From: Mycolicibacterium tusciae JS617
GTDB lineage: Bacteria; Actinomycetota; Actinomycetes; Mycobacteriales; Mycobacteriaceae
Length of the DNA: 64,000 nt
Assembly: GCF_000243415.2 (NCBI RefSeq)
Contig: NZ_KI912270.1
Location: forward strand, 5,847,837-5,911,836
Direction: 5' to 3'
Shown here: in pieces, positions 1 to 7,920 of the stretch
How positions within the stretch are numbered: position 1 is the stretch's first letter
Layout of the letters: each line of letters begins with the position of its first letter
Notes under the pieces: model-generated
Seen by the model: only the letters and a program-made list of their open reading frames with translations
What the model was told of the DNA's origin: nothing
The model's database searches: none
Translations under genes and position numbers: made by a program

Positions 1-546
1 CTCGTCGAGAACGGCGAGCGCAATGTGCGGTGGACGACGATCGTGGCGAACCACCGACCCAAGTATCTCGACAAGCTTGCCGCCGAACCGTCTATCCACA
101 TGGGGTTCTCCGATGCCGGCGCCCACCTTCGCAACATGGCGTTCTACAACTTCTCGCTGCGGTTGCTCAAGCGGGTGCGTGACGCCGAGCGTTCGGGCCG
201 ACCCTTCCTGTCGACGCAGCGCGCGGTGCACCGGCTCACCGCCGAGGTCGCCGGCTGGTTCGGGCTCGACGCGGGCACCCTGCGCGAAGGGGAGCGTGCC
301 GACTTCGTCGTCATCGACCCGCAGCGCCTCGACGAATCGGTCAACGAGTATCACGAGGCGACGGTCCCGTTCTACGGCGGGCTGAGCCGAATGGTCAACC
401 GCAACGATTCCACCGTCGTGGCGACCGCGGTCAACGGTAAAGTCGTGTTTCGCAACGGCGAATTCTGCGAGGGCTACGGCACTACGGTCAAGTCGGGTCA
501 CTTCCTGCGCGCAGGCAAGGCGCAGCCCGCGAAAGTTCTTGCCTGA
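1..546 (+). CDS. N-acyl-D-amino-acid deacylase family amidohydrolase, C-terminal part
   Basis: The frame is open from base 1, so the start lies outside the window and 181 residues remain. FSDAGAH (fragment residues 36-42) is the strand-8 metal/acid motif of amidohydrolases. The tail GERADFVVID followed by VNGKVVFRNGEF is the beta-sandwich that closes the composite domain in D-aminoacylase-like enzymes (COG3653). The family hydrolyses N-acyl-D-amino acids or related amides using zinc. The exact substrate cannot be read from this fragment. The stop is one base before the ATG of the TetR gene, so the two are probably co-transcribed and the regulator may control this enzyme (inference). Confidence 0.8.
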   Translation, partial: LVENGERNVRWTTIVANHRPKYLDKLAAEPSIHMGFSDAGAHLRNMAFYNFSLRLLKRVRDAERSGRPFLSTQRAVHRLTAEVAGWFGLDAGTLREGERADFVVIDPQRLDESVNEYHEATVPFYGGLSRMVNRNDSTVVATAVNGKVVFRNGEFCEGYGTTVKSGHFLRAGKAQPAKVLA

Positions 547-547
547 G

Positions 548-1150
548 ATGGCAAGAACGCAACAGCAGCGTCGTGAGGAAACCATCGCACGGCTACTCGA
601 CGCCAGCATCGACACCATCGTCGAGGTTGGGTATGCGCGGGCGTCGGCGGCGGTGATCGCCAGGCGTGCAAAGGTTTCCGACGGCGCGCTGTTCCGCCAC
701 TTCCCGACGATGGGCGACTTCATGGCGGCCACCGCCCAGGAAGTGATGCGGCGGCAACTCGGCTTGTTCTCGAAACGGGTCACCGAGATTCCGGCCGAAA
801 GGCCCGCTCTGGAGGCAGCGCTGACGGTTCTGCGTGACGTCACTGGCAACGCCACCAACACAGTGATGTACGAGTTGCTGGTCGCTGCGCGCACCGACGA
901 AAAGCTGCGGGCCACACTGAAAGACGTACTCACCGAGTACGCCGCGAACATCTATGAGACGGCCAGGTCGCTCCCCGGCGCCGACCAGTTCGATGACGAG
1001 ACCTTCGCCGCGCTGACGGCGATCCTCACCAACACCTTCGACGGTGCGGCGATCGTGCGTGCGGTGTTGCCGCAGCCGGAACTCGAGGACAAGCGGATCG
1101 AATTGCTGACGGCGCTGCTCAGCCGTGTGTCACCGGGACGCCAGGCCTAG
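548..1150 (+). CDS. TetR/AcrR family transcriptional regulator
   Basis: Encodes 200 residues, usual TetR size. The N-terminal helix-turn-helix lies at about residues 33-53, including VSDGALFRHF, the TetR recognition-helix pattern with the F-x-H-F signature. The C-terminal ligand domain is not recognisable. ATG 548 was chosen over an in-frame TTG at 539 because it directly follows the upstream stop and starts the typical charged lead-in MARTQQQRRE. The 3' end overlaps the convergent membrane-protein gene by 32 bp, so the two transcripts would be antisense at their ends. It could regulate the upstream amidohydrolase or the opposing operon; the sequence does not decide. Confidence 0.85.
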   Translation: MARTQQQRREETIARLLDASIDTIVEVGYARASAAVIARRAKVSDGALFRHFPTMGDFMAATAQEVMRRQLGLFSKRVTEIPAERPALEAALTVLRDVTGNATNTVMYELLVAARTDEKLRATLKDVLTEYAANIYETARSLPGADQFDDETFAALTAILTNTFDGAAIVRAVLPQPELEDKRIELLTALLSRVSPGRQA

Positions 1151-2375
1151 CCAGCGCGACGAGATGTACGGCAATGCCGACGAGCGGCCCACACAGCAGG
1201 GCGACCACGGTGCGGGTCTCGAGGTCCAGCGGCAACAGTAGTAGCGCCGTCGATGCGACCGTCGCCGAGACCCATCCGAGCGAATAGGCCCGGTGCAGCG
1301 CTGCCGCCACCGTCGCCGCACCGGTCAACGTCAACAACGCGATCGCGATCGCGGCCGCGGTCAGCCACGCCAGAAGTGCGCCGTCGGCGCGGTACTCGGC
1401 GCCGAACGCGCTGCGCAGCAGCCACGGGCCGAATATCCCCGCGGCCAGCACACCCAGCAGGCCAAGCGATGCCACCAGGGCGGTCGGTGCGACGAGCGCC
1501 CGCCATCGGTGTGCGCGCTGGTCGACGAAATGCGCAATCAGGTTGCCCTGCATGGCCGTCAGTGGCACCAGCAGCGGTGCGCGCGTCAGCGTCACCGCCA
1601 GGATCACCACCCCGCCGGTCGCGCCCAAATCCCCCGACGTCGCCTTGAGCAATACCGGGAAGCCCATCACCAGGACAGCACTGGCGGCCGCCGCGGTGAT
1701 TGAATGCGACGTGCCGCGCAGAAACGTCAGCGTACTGCCGGGGGTCAGTAGCCTGGCCGCAGCCCGCGTCGCAGGGGAGACGATCAACATGATCATCCAG
1801 GCCACGGACCCCGCCACCGTGGCCCACAGGTATCCGGCCAGCCCCCAACCGACCAGGAACGTTGCCACGGCGACCGTAAGCCGTATGCCGGCGTCGGTCA
1901 CCATCAACAACCCGTACTGGCTCCACCGGTCCACCCCGGCGAGCATTCCCAGCAGCGTCGCATGCAGGCAGAAGCCAGCCAGCCCGACACACAGCAGCGC
2001 CACGCTTAGCCATCGTGATTCGGCGAACACATACCCCGACCACAGCGGGGCGGTTGCAGCGATCGCGGTCGCGGCCACGATGCCGACCATCCCCGCTACC
2101 CCCATAGGCTGCGTGCGCGGCCCGGCGACGACCTCGGTGTAGCGTGCCGAACGTACCTCCCGCGTCGCCTCCTGCAGTAGGCCGGATGTCGCACCCGCTA
2201 CCAGGCCGAACGCGCCCCAGAACACCCCGAAAACCGAGAAGCCTGCCGGTTCCAGATCGCGTGCGGCCAAATAGAGCATGGCGTATACGCACAGCGCGGT
2301 CAGCACAGTCGCGGTGCCGATGCGGGTCACGCTGGCGCGGGTGGTTGGGCCGGTTTCAGGCCCGACTTCCGTCAC
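1119..2375 (-). CDS. multispanning flippase-like membrane protein (MOP/polysaccharide-exporter-like)
   Basis: 418 residues made almost wholly of hydrophobic helices (I estimate about twelve) separated by short Arg-rich loops, a pattern like MATE/MOP lipid or polysaccharide flippases. No catalytic motif is visible. The GTG start at 2375 overlaps the TGA of the M1 peptidase gene (GTGA), so it was chosen over the longer open frame that reaches into that gene. It is the third gene of a coupled operon: synthetase, peptidase, membrane protein. A role in moving the synthetase product across the membrane is inference from position only. The 3' end runs 32 bp into the convergent TetR gene. Confidence 0.7.
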   Translation of the reverse strand: MTEVGPETGPTTRASVTRIGTATVLTALCVYAMLYLAARDLEPAGFSVFGVFWGAFGLVAGATSGLLQEATREVRSARYTEVVAGPRTQPMGVAGMVGIVAATAIAATAPLWSGYVFAESRWLSVALLCVGLAGFCLHATLLGMLAGVDRWSQYGLLMVTDAGIRLTVAVATFLVGWGLAGYLWATVAGSVAWMIMLIVSPATRAAARLLTPGSTLTFLRGTSHSITAAAASAVLVMGFPVLLKATSGDLGATGGVVILAVTLTRAPLLVPLTAMQGNLIAHFVDQRAHRWRALVAPTALVASLGLLGVLAAGIFGPWLLRSAFGAEYRADGALLAWLTAAAIAIALLTLTGAATVAAALHRAYSLGWVSATVASTALLLLPLDLETRTVVALLCGPLVGIAVHLVALARPGVPVTHG

Positions 2376-3709
2376 GGGGAGACATCCGCAGCGGGCAGCT
2401 CCGTCGAGTAGAGCCACGCCGCCCACAGCGGCCTCAGGGACTCGTTCGTATAGTTCGACGCGAGCCCGGTGAAGTCGTCGGTGACCGCGGTGCTGTGCCG
2501 GTGCCGTGCCGTCCAATCACGAAGCAGCGCAAAGAAATTGTCATCACCGATGCGCCGCCGCAGGACGTGCAGCGTGAGCGCGCCCCGCTTGTACACTCGG
2601 TCGTCGAACATGTCGCGGGGTCCAGGATCTGCCAGCAACAGGTCCTGCGGCGAATTCGCCAGCCGCTGGTAGTAGTGGCGCGCCCACTCGTCGGCGGTTC
2701 GACCGCCGGAGTGCTCAGACCACAGCCACTCCGCGTAGCAGGCGAAGCCCTCATGCAGCCAGATATGCCGCCAACGCTGGGCGGTAACCGAATTGCCGAA
2801 CCACTGGTGGGCCAATTCGTGTGCGATCAGACGCTCGGAACTGCCGTGTCCATCGCAATGATTGGCGCCGAAAATCGAGATACCTTGTGCCTCAAGCGGT
2901 ATCTCCAGATCGTCGTCGGTGACCACGACGGTGTACCCGCTCGCCAGCGGGTACGGTCCGAACAGTTTGACGAACAACTTCATCATCTGAGGTTGGTCGG
3001 CGAAGTCCTTGTCGAAGTTGTGCCGCAGTCGATGCGGCAGCACCGCGTGCATATGAACGCCGTTCTTGGCCATTCGGTGCCGGTGGTAAACCCCGATCTG
3101 CAACGTCACCAGATATGTCGACGTCGGCTCTGCCTGCTCGTAGGTCCAGGTGGTCATTCCGGCTCGCGCCCGCTTCGACACCAGTTCACCGTTGGCCAGT
3201 GCGTAGTAGGAACTTTCGGTGCTGATCCGGATGGCGAAGCTCGCCTTGGCGCTGGGGTGGTCGTCGCAGGGAAACCAGGAGGCGGCGCCGTTCGGTTGAC
3301 CGGCCACCAAAGCACCCTCGGTCAACTCTTCGAAACCGACGTCACCCCAATGAGAGTGGATCGGCCGCGGAGATCCGCCGTAGCGCACGACGATCGACAT
3401 CGCCGCTCCGGCGGGCACGGCGTCCGCCAGGCCGATGTGCAGCTTGTGATGAGACGACTTGAACTGCGCGGGCCGGCTTCCGTTCACCGTCACCTTGGTC
3501 ACGTTGAGTGCATGGGACAGATCAAGGGAGAAGCTGCGCAGAGCGGCAAGTGCGACGGCGGTGATGGTCGCCGACCCGGACAGCCGATTGATCGCCACCT
3601 TGTATTCCAGGTCCAGTTCGTAGCGCGATACCCGGTAGCCGAAGTTGCCGTTGGCCGGGATGTACGGATCGATGACGGGCGGGGTCCCCTTCTTCCTACT
3701 TCGCGTCAC
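2372..3709 (-). CDS. M1-family zinc metallopeptidase
   Basis: 445 residues with the M1 zinc site HELAH (297-301) and the third ligand Glu320 in WLHEGFACYAE. The N-terminal beta-sandwich typical of M1 enzymes precedes it. The region aligned with the exopeptidase motif GAMEN reads LEAQGIS (272-278), so that motif is altered, as in many short actinobacterial M1 proteins. There is no signal peptide, which suggests a cytoplasmic enzyme. The ATG overlaps the synthetase stop by 4 bp, indicating translational coupling. From memory, the poly-epsilon-lysine-degrading enzymes of Streptomyces are also M1-type zinc aminopeptidases, so a role in trimming or degrading the synthetase product is plausible but inferred. 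Confidence 0.88.
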   Translation of the reverse strand: MTRSRKKGTPPVIDPYIPANGNFGYRVSRYELDLEYKVAINRLSGSATITAVALAALRSFSLDLSHALNVTKVTVNGSRPAQFKSSHHKLHIGLADAVPAGAAMSIVVRYGGSPRPIHSHWGDVGFEELTEGALVAGQPNGAASWFPCDDHPSAKASFAIRISTESSYYALANGELVSKRARAGMTTWTYEQAEPTSTYLVTLQIGVYHRHRMAKNGVHMHAVLPHRLRHNFDKDFADQPQMMKLFVKLFGPYPLASGYTVVVTDDDLEIPLEAQGISIFGANHCDGHGSSERLIAHELAHQWFGNSVTAQRWRHIWLHEGFACYAEWLWSEHSGGRTADEWARHYYQRLANSPQDLLLADPGPRDMFDDRVYKRGALTLHVLRRRIGDDNFFALLRDWTARHRHSTAVTDDFTGLASNYTNESLRPLWAAWLYSTELPAADVSP

Positions 3710-6700
3710 GCGGCGGCGTCTTCTGGCTTCTTTGGCGCCGGATCAGGTGTGTCGCCGCTGCGCTTCTTGCGGAACAGATTCCACGGCGCGATCGGATTGC
3801 CGAGCCAGCGGGTCGAGGGCGGTACCTGGTCGCCGCGCATCACCAGTGAGGCCGGGCCGACTGTCGCACCCGCGCCGATCCGTGCGGCGGGCAACGCGAC
3901 GCAGTGCGGTCCCAGAGTCGAACCTTCTTCCAGCACAACGGTGTCCATCCGCATGATCCGGTCGTGGAACAGGTGCGTCTGGACCACGCAGCCGCGGTTG
4001 ACGGTCGACCCTTTCCCGAGGGTGACCAGGTCGGCCTCGGGCAACCAGTACGTCTCGCACCACACGCCGCGCCCGATCGACGCGCCGAGTGCCCGCAGCC
4101 ACAGGTTCATCACCGGGGTACCGGTCGCGGCGCGCGCGAACCACGGCGCTGCAACGGTCTCGACAAAGGTGTCCGAGACTTCGTTTCGCCAAACAAACGG
4201 AGACCACAGCGGATGCTCGATGGCCCGGATACGACCCACCACAACCCATTTCGCTATCACCGCGATGCCACCCGCGATCGCGCCGGCCGTCAGCAGCACG
4301 ACACCGCCGGCCAGCGCCGAGGCCAACCAGCCGAAGCTGACGGCCAGCCCCTGCAGCGCCAGCAGCACGGCGACACCGATCGCGAATGTCACGATCAACG
4401 GGATGATCCGGCACGTTTCGACCATGGCGCGCAGGATCTTCAGCCGCAGGGAGGGATGAAACGTGCGCAGCGTGTCGGCCGCTGTCGGTTTGCGCCGCAG
4501 TCGAACCGGCGGGCTGCCGAGCCACGACGATCCCGCCTTCGCCTTGTGCGGTGCGGCGGACAGCACCGCGACCAGTCCGTCGTCGGGTACCTTCCGGCCC
4601 GGCTGGGTGATGCCTGAGTTGCCGAGGAATGCGCGCTTGCCGATGGTCGCCTTCGCGACGTGGATCCAGCCGCCACCGAGTTCATAGGACGCCACCATGG
4701 TGTCGTCGGCCAGGAACGCGCCGTCCTCGACCACCGTGAACTTCGGTGTCAGCAGTGCCGTCGAAATCTCGGTGCCGCGACCCACTTTCGCGCCGAGAAC
4801 GCGTAGCCACCACGGGGTCAGCAGGCTGGCGTAGAGGGGGAACAGGTAGTTGCGCGCCGCATCCATGAGTCGCTCGGTGGCCCAGATCTGCCAGCCGACG
4901 CGACTGCGCACCGGGTGATACCCCTCGCTCAGCCAAAGCGAAAGCACGCGCACCCCGATCACCGTCAGCACCGCGTATGTCAGCACGGCGGCCACTGTCG
5001 CCACCGGGACCCACAGTGCGGCGGGTGCGATTGCCGCCGTTACCGTGCCTGCGCCGCGGACACCCCACCCGATTACGGCGAGGCCGACACCGAGTGCCAG
5101 CAGCGGCACCGCGCCAAGGAGTACCGACGTCACTCCGTAGACAACGACCCACAGCGGTGCCCGTCGGGGCCGGTGGCCCGGCCATGGGTGGCGGGCCTTA
5201 CCGGACTTCACCGCGGGCGAGCCTTTCCAGTACTGGCCGTTTTTGACCTTGCCGGCCACCCCTGAACCCGGGGCGACGTCGGCGTTCTTGCCGACGACCG
5301 CGCCGGGCAGCAGCGTCGTGCGCGCGCCGATGGTGGCGTCGTTGCCGATGGTGATCCGGCCGACGTGGAAGCGGTCGCCGTCGATCCAATGACCAGTCAG
5401 GTCGACCTCGGGTTCGACCGAACTCCGGTGACCGAGTTTCATCATGCCGGTCACCGGCGGGGCCGAGTGCAGGTCGACTCCCTTGCCGACCTTGTTGCCG
5501 AGCGCGCGGGCGTAGTACACCAGCCATGGTGCTCCGGCGAGGTTCTCCGCACCGCTGGCCTCTGCGAGGCGTTCGGCGAACCACACCCGCAGATGCGCAG
5601 GTCCGCCGCGGCGGTAGGTGCCGGGCTCCAATCCCGACAGCAGCATCCGCGCGAACAGCACCGCGATGGCCATCCGGCCCACCGGCGTGACGAACAGCAG
5701 GAATCCCGCGATGATCCACCACCAGCCCATGGGCGCCGCCCACGGCACCAGATTCAATTCGGCGGCGACGTTGTTGGCCAGGGCCAGCCAGACCACCCAC
5801 TGCAGCGCGGTCAGCATGGACAGGGGCAGTGTCAGGGCGACCTGGACGGCTTGGGACAGCCACGGCGTCGGTGTGACGACACGCGTCTTCACCCGCGGCG
5901 GGGGTTTCAGTTCGTCGAGGTAGCCGGCCAGCGAGCCCAGCCGGGGATGGTCGTAGAGGTCGGCGACGGTCACCTGCGGATAGCGCTGACGTAGCGCGGC
6001 GACCAGCTGAGCTGCCGACAGCGATCCGCCGCCGAGCGCGAAGAAGTCGGCTTCGGGACCCTCGATCGGGGCGGCCAGGACATCGCGCCACAGGCCCGCC
6101 AGCCAGCCCATCGTGCCCACCAGATCGGGCGCATCGACGCCCTCCGGTTCGCCGGGGGGCGGCCATGGCAGCGCGTCCCGGTCGACCTTGCCCGAGGTCC
6201 GGGTCGGCAGTTCGCCCACGAGAACCAGACGCGGCACCAGTGCGGCGGGCAGCGCCTCAGCCAGCGTCGCGCGTGCCGCGGCCAGATCGAATGACGGATC
6301 GGTGCTCGCTATATAGCCGACCAGCAGCGGGGTGCCACTGGCCGTGCGCCGCACCGCGGCCGCGCCACCACTGACTCCTGGCAGATTGACGAGCGCCGAA
6401 TCAACCTCGCCCAGCTCGATCCGCCGGCCGCCGACCTTGACCTGGTCGTCGGCGCGACCGTGGAAGTAGAGGCCGTCGTTCTCGAGGCGGACCAGGTCGC
6501 CGCTGCGGTAGACGCGATCCCAACCCAAAGAAGGCATTGCGGCGAACTTCTCGGCGTCCTTGTCCGGATCCAGATAGCGGCCAAGGCCGACGCCGCCGAT
6601 GACGAGTTCACCGACCTCGCCCAACGCCACCGGCACGCCCGAGCGGTCGAGAACCGCCAGGTCCCAGCCCGGCAGTGGCAGCCCGATGCTCACCGGAGCA

Positions 6701-7635
6701 GCACCGCGAAGCCGCGCCGCGCACGCCACGACCGTCGCCTCGGTGGGTCCGTAGGTGTTCCACACCTCGCGCCCCTCCACCGCGAGCCGCTCGGCGAGCT
6801 CCGGCGGGCAGGCCTCACCGCCGAAGATCAGCAGCCGCACCGCCTCGAGTGCCTCGGCGGGCCACAACGCCGCGAGCGTCGGCACCGTCGAGACGACAGT
6901 GATGTCGCGGGACACCAGCCACGGACCCAGGTCCATGCCGCTGCGTACCAACGACCGTGGCGCAGGCACCAGGCACGCCCCGTGCCGCCAGGCCAGCCAC
7001 ATCTCCTCGCACGACGCATCGAACGCCACCGACAACCCGGCGAGCACCCGGTCGCCTGGCCCGATTGGGTTGTCCTGCAGAAACATTCGTGCTTCCGCAT
7101 CGACGAACGCGGCGGCGCTTCGGTGCGTGACCGCAACGCCCTTGGGCGTGCCGGTGGAGCCCGAGGTGAAGATGATCCATGCGTCGTCACGCCCGAGTGG
7201 AGCGGCTGCCCGCCACCCGCGCGAGGATCCCTGCGCGCGGATCAGCCCCGCCTCGGTGATGATCGCGACCACGCGAGCCTCGCTGAACACCAGGTCGGCC
7301 CGTTCCACGGGGTCGTCGGCGTCCACGGGAACGTAGGCCGCGCCGCTGGCCAGGGTTGCGAGGATCGCCACGTACAGCGCGTAGCTGCCCGATGGCATCC
7401 GGATTCCGATGCGGTCGCCGCGCCCGATGCCCCGGGCGGCCAGCCATTCGACACTGTCCTCGATGTCGGAGACCAGCTCGGCGTAGGTGAGCTGGACCTC
7501 GCCGTCGTCGATGGCAGGCGAATCCGGATGACGTCCCGCGGTGTCGTAGAAGATGTCGATGAGCGTGCGGGGTTCGGGCGCATGCCCTGAGCGCAGATAC
7601 TGCGCCGGTATCTGGTGCCCAACTTCCCCAGTCAC
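3706..7635 (-). CDS. Pls/PosA-type non-ribosomal peptide synthetase (A-T-membrane/LbH modules)
   Basis: 1309 residues. The adenylation domain spans about 25-490: A3 FTSGSTGTPKG near 156-166, A4 FDASCEEMW with the amino-acid-binding Asp206, A5 NTYGPTE, A7 YRSGD, A8 GRADDQVKVGGRRIELGEVD and A10 Lys483. A thiolation domain follows with GGGS, Ser538 being the phosphopantetheine site. The remaining 720 residues form three modules, each a membrane-helix pair followed by hexapeptide/left-handed-beta-helix repeats (about 700-810, 940-1040, 1190-1290). There is no condensation or thioesterase domain. This is the layout of poly-epsilon-lysine synthetase (Pls) and PosA. The start is GTG 7635; a TAGCTT box 7 bp upstream and no Shine-Dalgarno sequence would fit a leaderless mRNA (inference). 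Confidence 0.9.
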   Translation of the reverse strand: MTGEVGHQIPAQYLRSGHAPEPRTLIDIFYDTAGRHPDSPAIDDGEVQLTYAELVSDIEDSVEWLAARGIGRGDRIGIRMPSGSYALYVAILATLASGAAYVPVDADDPVERADLVFSEARVVAIITEAGLIRAQGSSRGWRAAAPLGRDDAWIIFTSGSTGTPKGVAVTHRSAAAFVDAEARMFLQDNPIGPGDRVLAGLSVAFDASCEEMWLAWRHGACLVPAPRSLVRSGMDLGPWLVSRDITVVSTVPTLAALWPAEALEAVRLLIFGGEACPPELAERLAVEGREVWNTYGPTEATVVACAARLRGAAPVSIGLPLPGWDLAVLDRSGVPVALGEVGELVIGGVGLGRYLDPDKDAEKFAAMPSLGWDRVYRSGDLVRLENDGLYFHGRADDQVKVGGRRIELGEVDSALVNLPGVSGGAAAVRRTASGTPLLVGYIASTDPSFDLAAARATLAEALPAALVPRLVLVGELPTRTSGKVDRDALPWPPPGEPEGVDAPDLVGTMGWLAGLWRDVLAAPIEGPEADFFALGGGSLSAAQLVAALRQRYPQVTVADLYDHPRLGSLAGYLDELKPPPRVKTRVVTPTPWLSQAVQVALTLPLSMLTALQWVVWLALANNVAAELNLVPWAAPMGWWWIIAGFLLFVTPVGRMAIAVLFARMLLSGLEPGTYRRGGPAHLRVWFAERLAEASGAENLAGAPWLVYYARALGNKVGKGVDLHSAPPVTGMMKLGHRSSVEPEVDLTGHWIDGDRFHVGRITIGNDATIGARTTLLPGAVVGKNADVAPGSGVAGKVKNGQYWKGSPAVKSGKARHPWPGHRPRRAPLWVVVYGVTSVLLGAVPLLALGVGLAVIGWGVRGAGTVTAAIAPAALWVPVATVAAVLTYAVLTVIGVRVLSLWLSEGYHPVRSRVGWQIWATERLMDAARNYLFPLYASLLTPWWLRVLGAKVGRGTEISTALLTPKFTVVEDGAFLADDTMVASYELGGGWIHVAKATIGKRAFLGNSGITQPGRKVPDDGLVAVLSAAPHKAKAGSSWLGSPPVRLRRKPTAADTLRTFHPSLRLKILRAMVETCRIIPLIVTFAIGVAVLLALQGLAVSFGWLASALAGGVVLLTAGAIAGGIAVIAKWVVVGRIRAIEHPLWSPFVWRNEVSDTFVETVAAPWFARAATGTPVMNLWLRALGASIGRGVWCETYWLPEADLVTLGKGSTVNRGCVVQTHLFHDRIMRMDTVVLEEGSTLGPHCVALPAARIGAGATVGPASLVMRGDQVPPSTRWLGNPIAPWNLFRKKRSGDTPDPAPKKPEDAAA

Positions 7636-7770
7636 GGCTACAAAGCTACTAAGGGTCCATCGCTGCGCGTACCCGCCGCACGCGATGCGTGATCACAATT
7701 GCGCGAACGGCCAACCCACGTTTGATTTCCTCGATTTCGGTCAATCGCGGTTACCTGGCAGAATCATGAG

Positions 7771-7872
7771 CGGAGGGGAGTATTCCTTCGCCGCAGCGTC
7801 GTCATCACGTCGACCTCAATCGGACGACCGGTGCTGTGGACCGCGTGCTCGTGGCGGTGGAAGAGACCTCCG
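7771..7872 (+). promoter_or_regulatory. yybP-ykoY manganese riboswitch aptamer upstream of terC
   Basis: The leader carries the family hallmarks: GGGGAGTA after the 5' P1 strand, the internal GTCGTCATCACGTC segment and GAGACCTCCG at the 3' side. P1 is formed by CGGAGG (7771-7776) with CCTCCG (7867-7872). yybP-ykoY RNAs bind Mn2+ and commonly precede terC/mntP-type metal exporters, matching the gene 49 bp downstream. Assigned by eye against the remembered family consensus. Confidence 0.87.
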
Positions 7873-7920
7873 GCGTTTTTGGGGCTGCATTCGCGGCTCG
7901 CCGCGACGACCGGAGGTTTT
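7864..7920 (+). promoter_or_regulatory. expression platform: terC Shine-Dalgarno complementary to the riboswitch P1 strand
   Basis: ACCTCCGG (7866-7873), which holds the 3' P1 strand, is perfectly complementary to CCGGAGGT (7910-7917), the terC ribosome-binding site 4 nt before its GTG. P1 pairing and SD sequestration are therefore mutually exclusive. Mn-bound RNA should free the SD and metal-free RNA should mask it, i.e. translational ON control (inferred from complementarity). Confidence 0.7.

Noticed and set aside
2144..4459. A 771-codon plus-strand open frame
   Set aside because: It lies antisense to the synthetase, peptidase and membrane-protein genes, has no recognisable motif and an Arg/Pro-rich composition typical of a GC-rich shadow frame.
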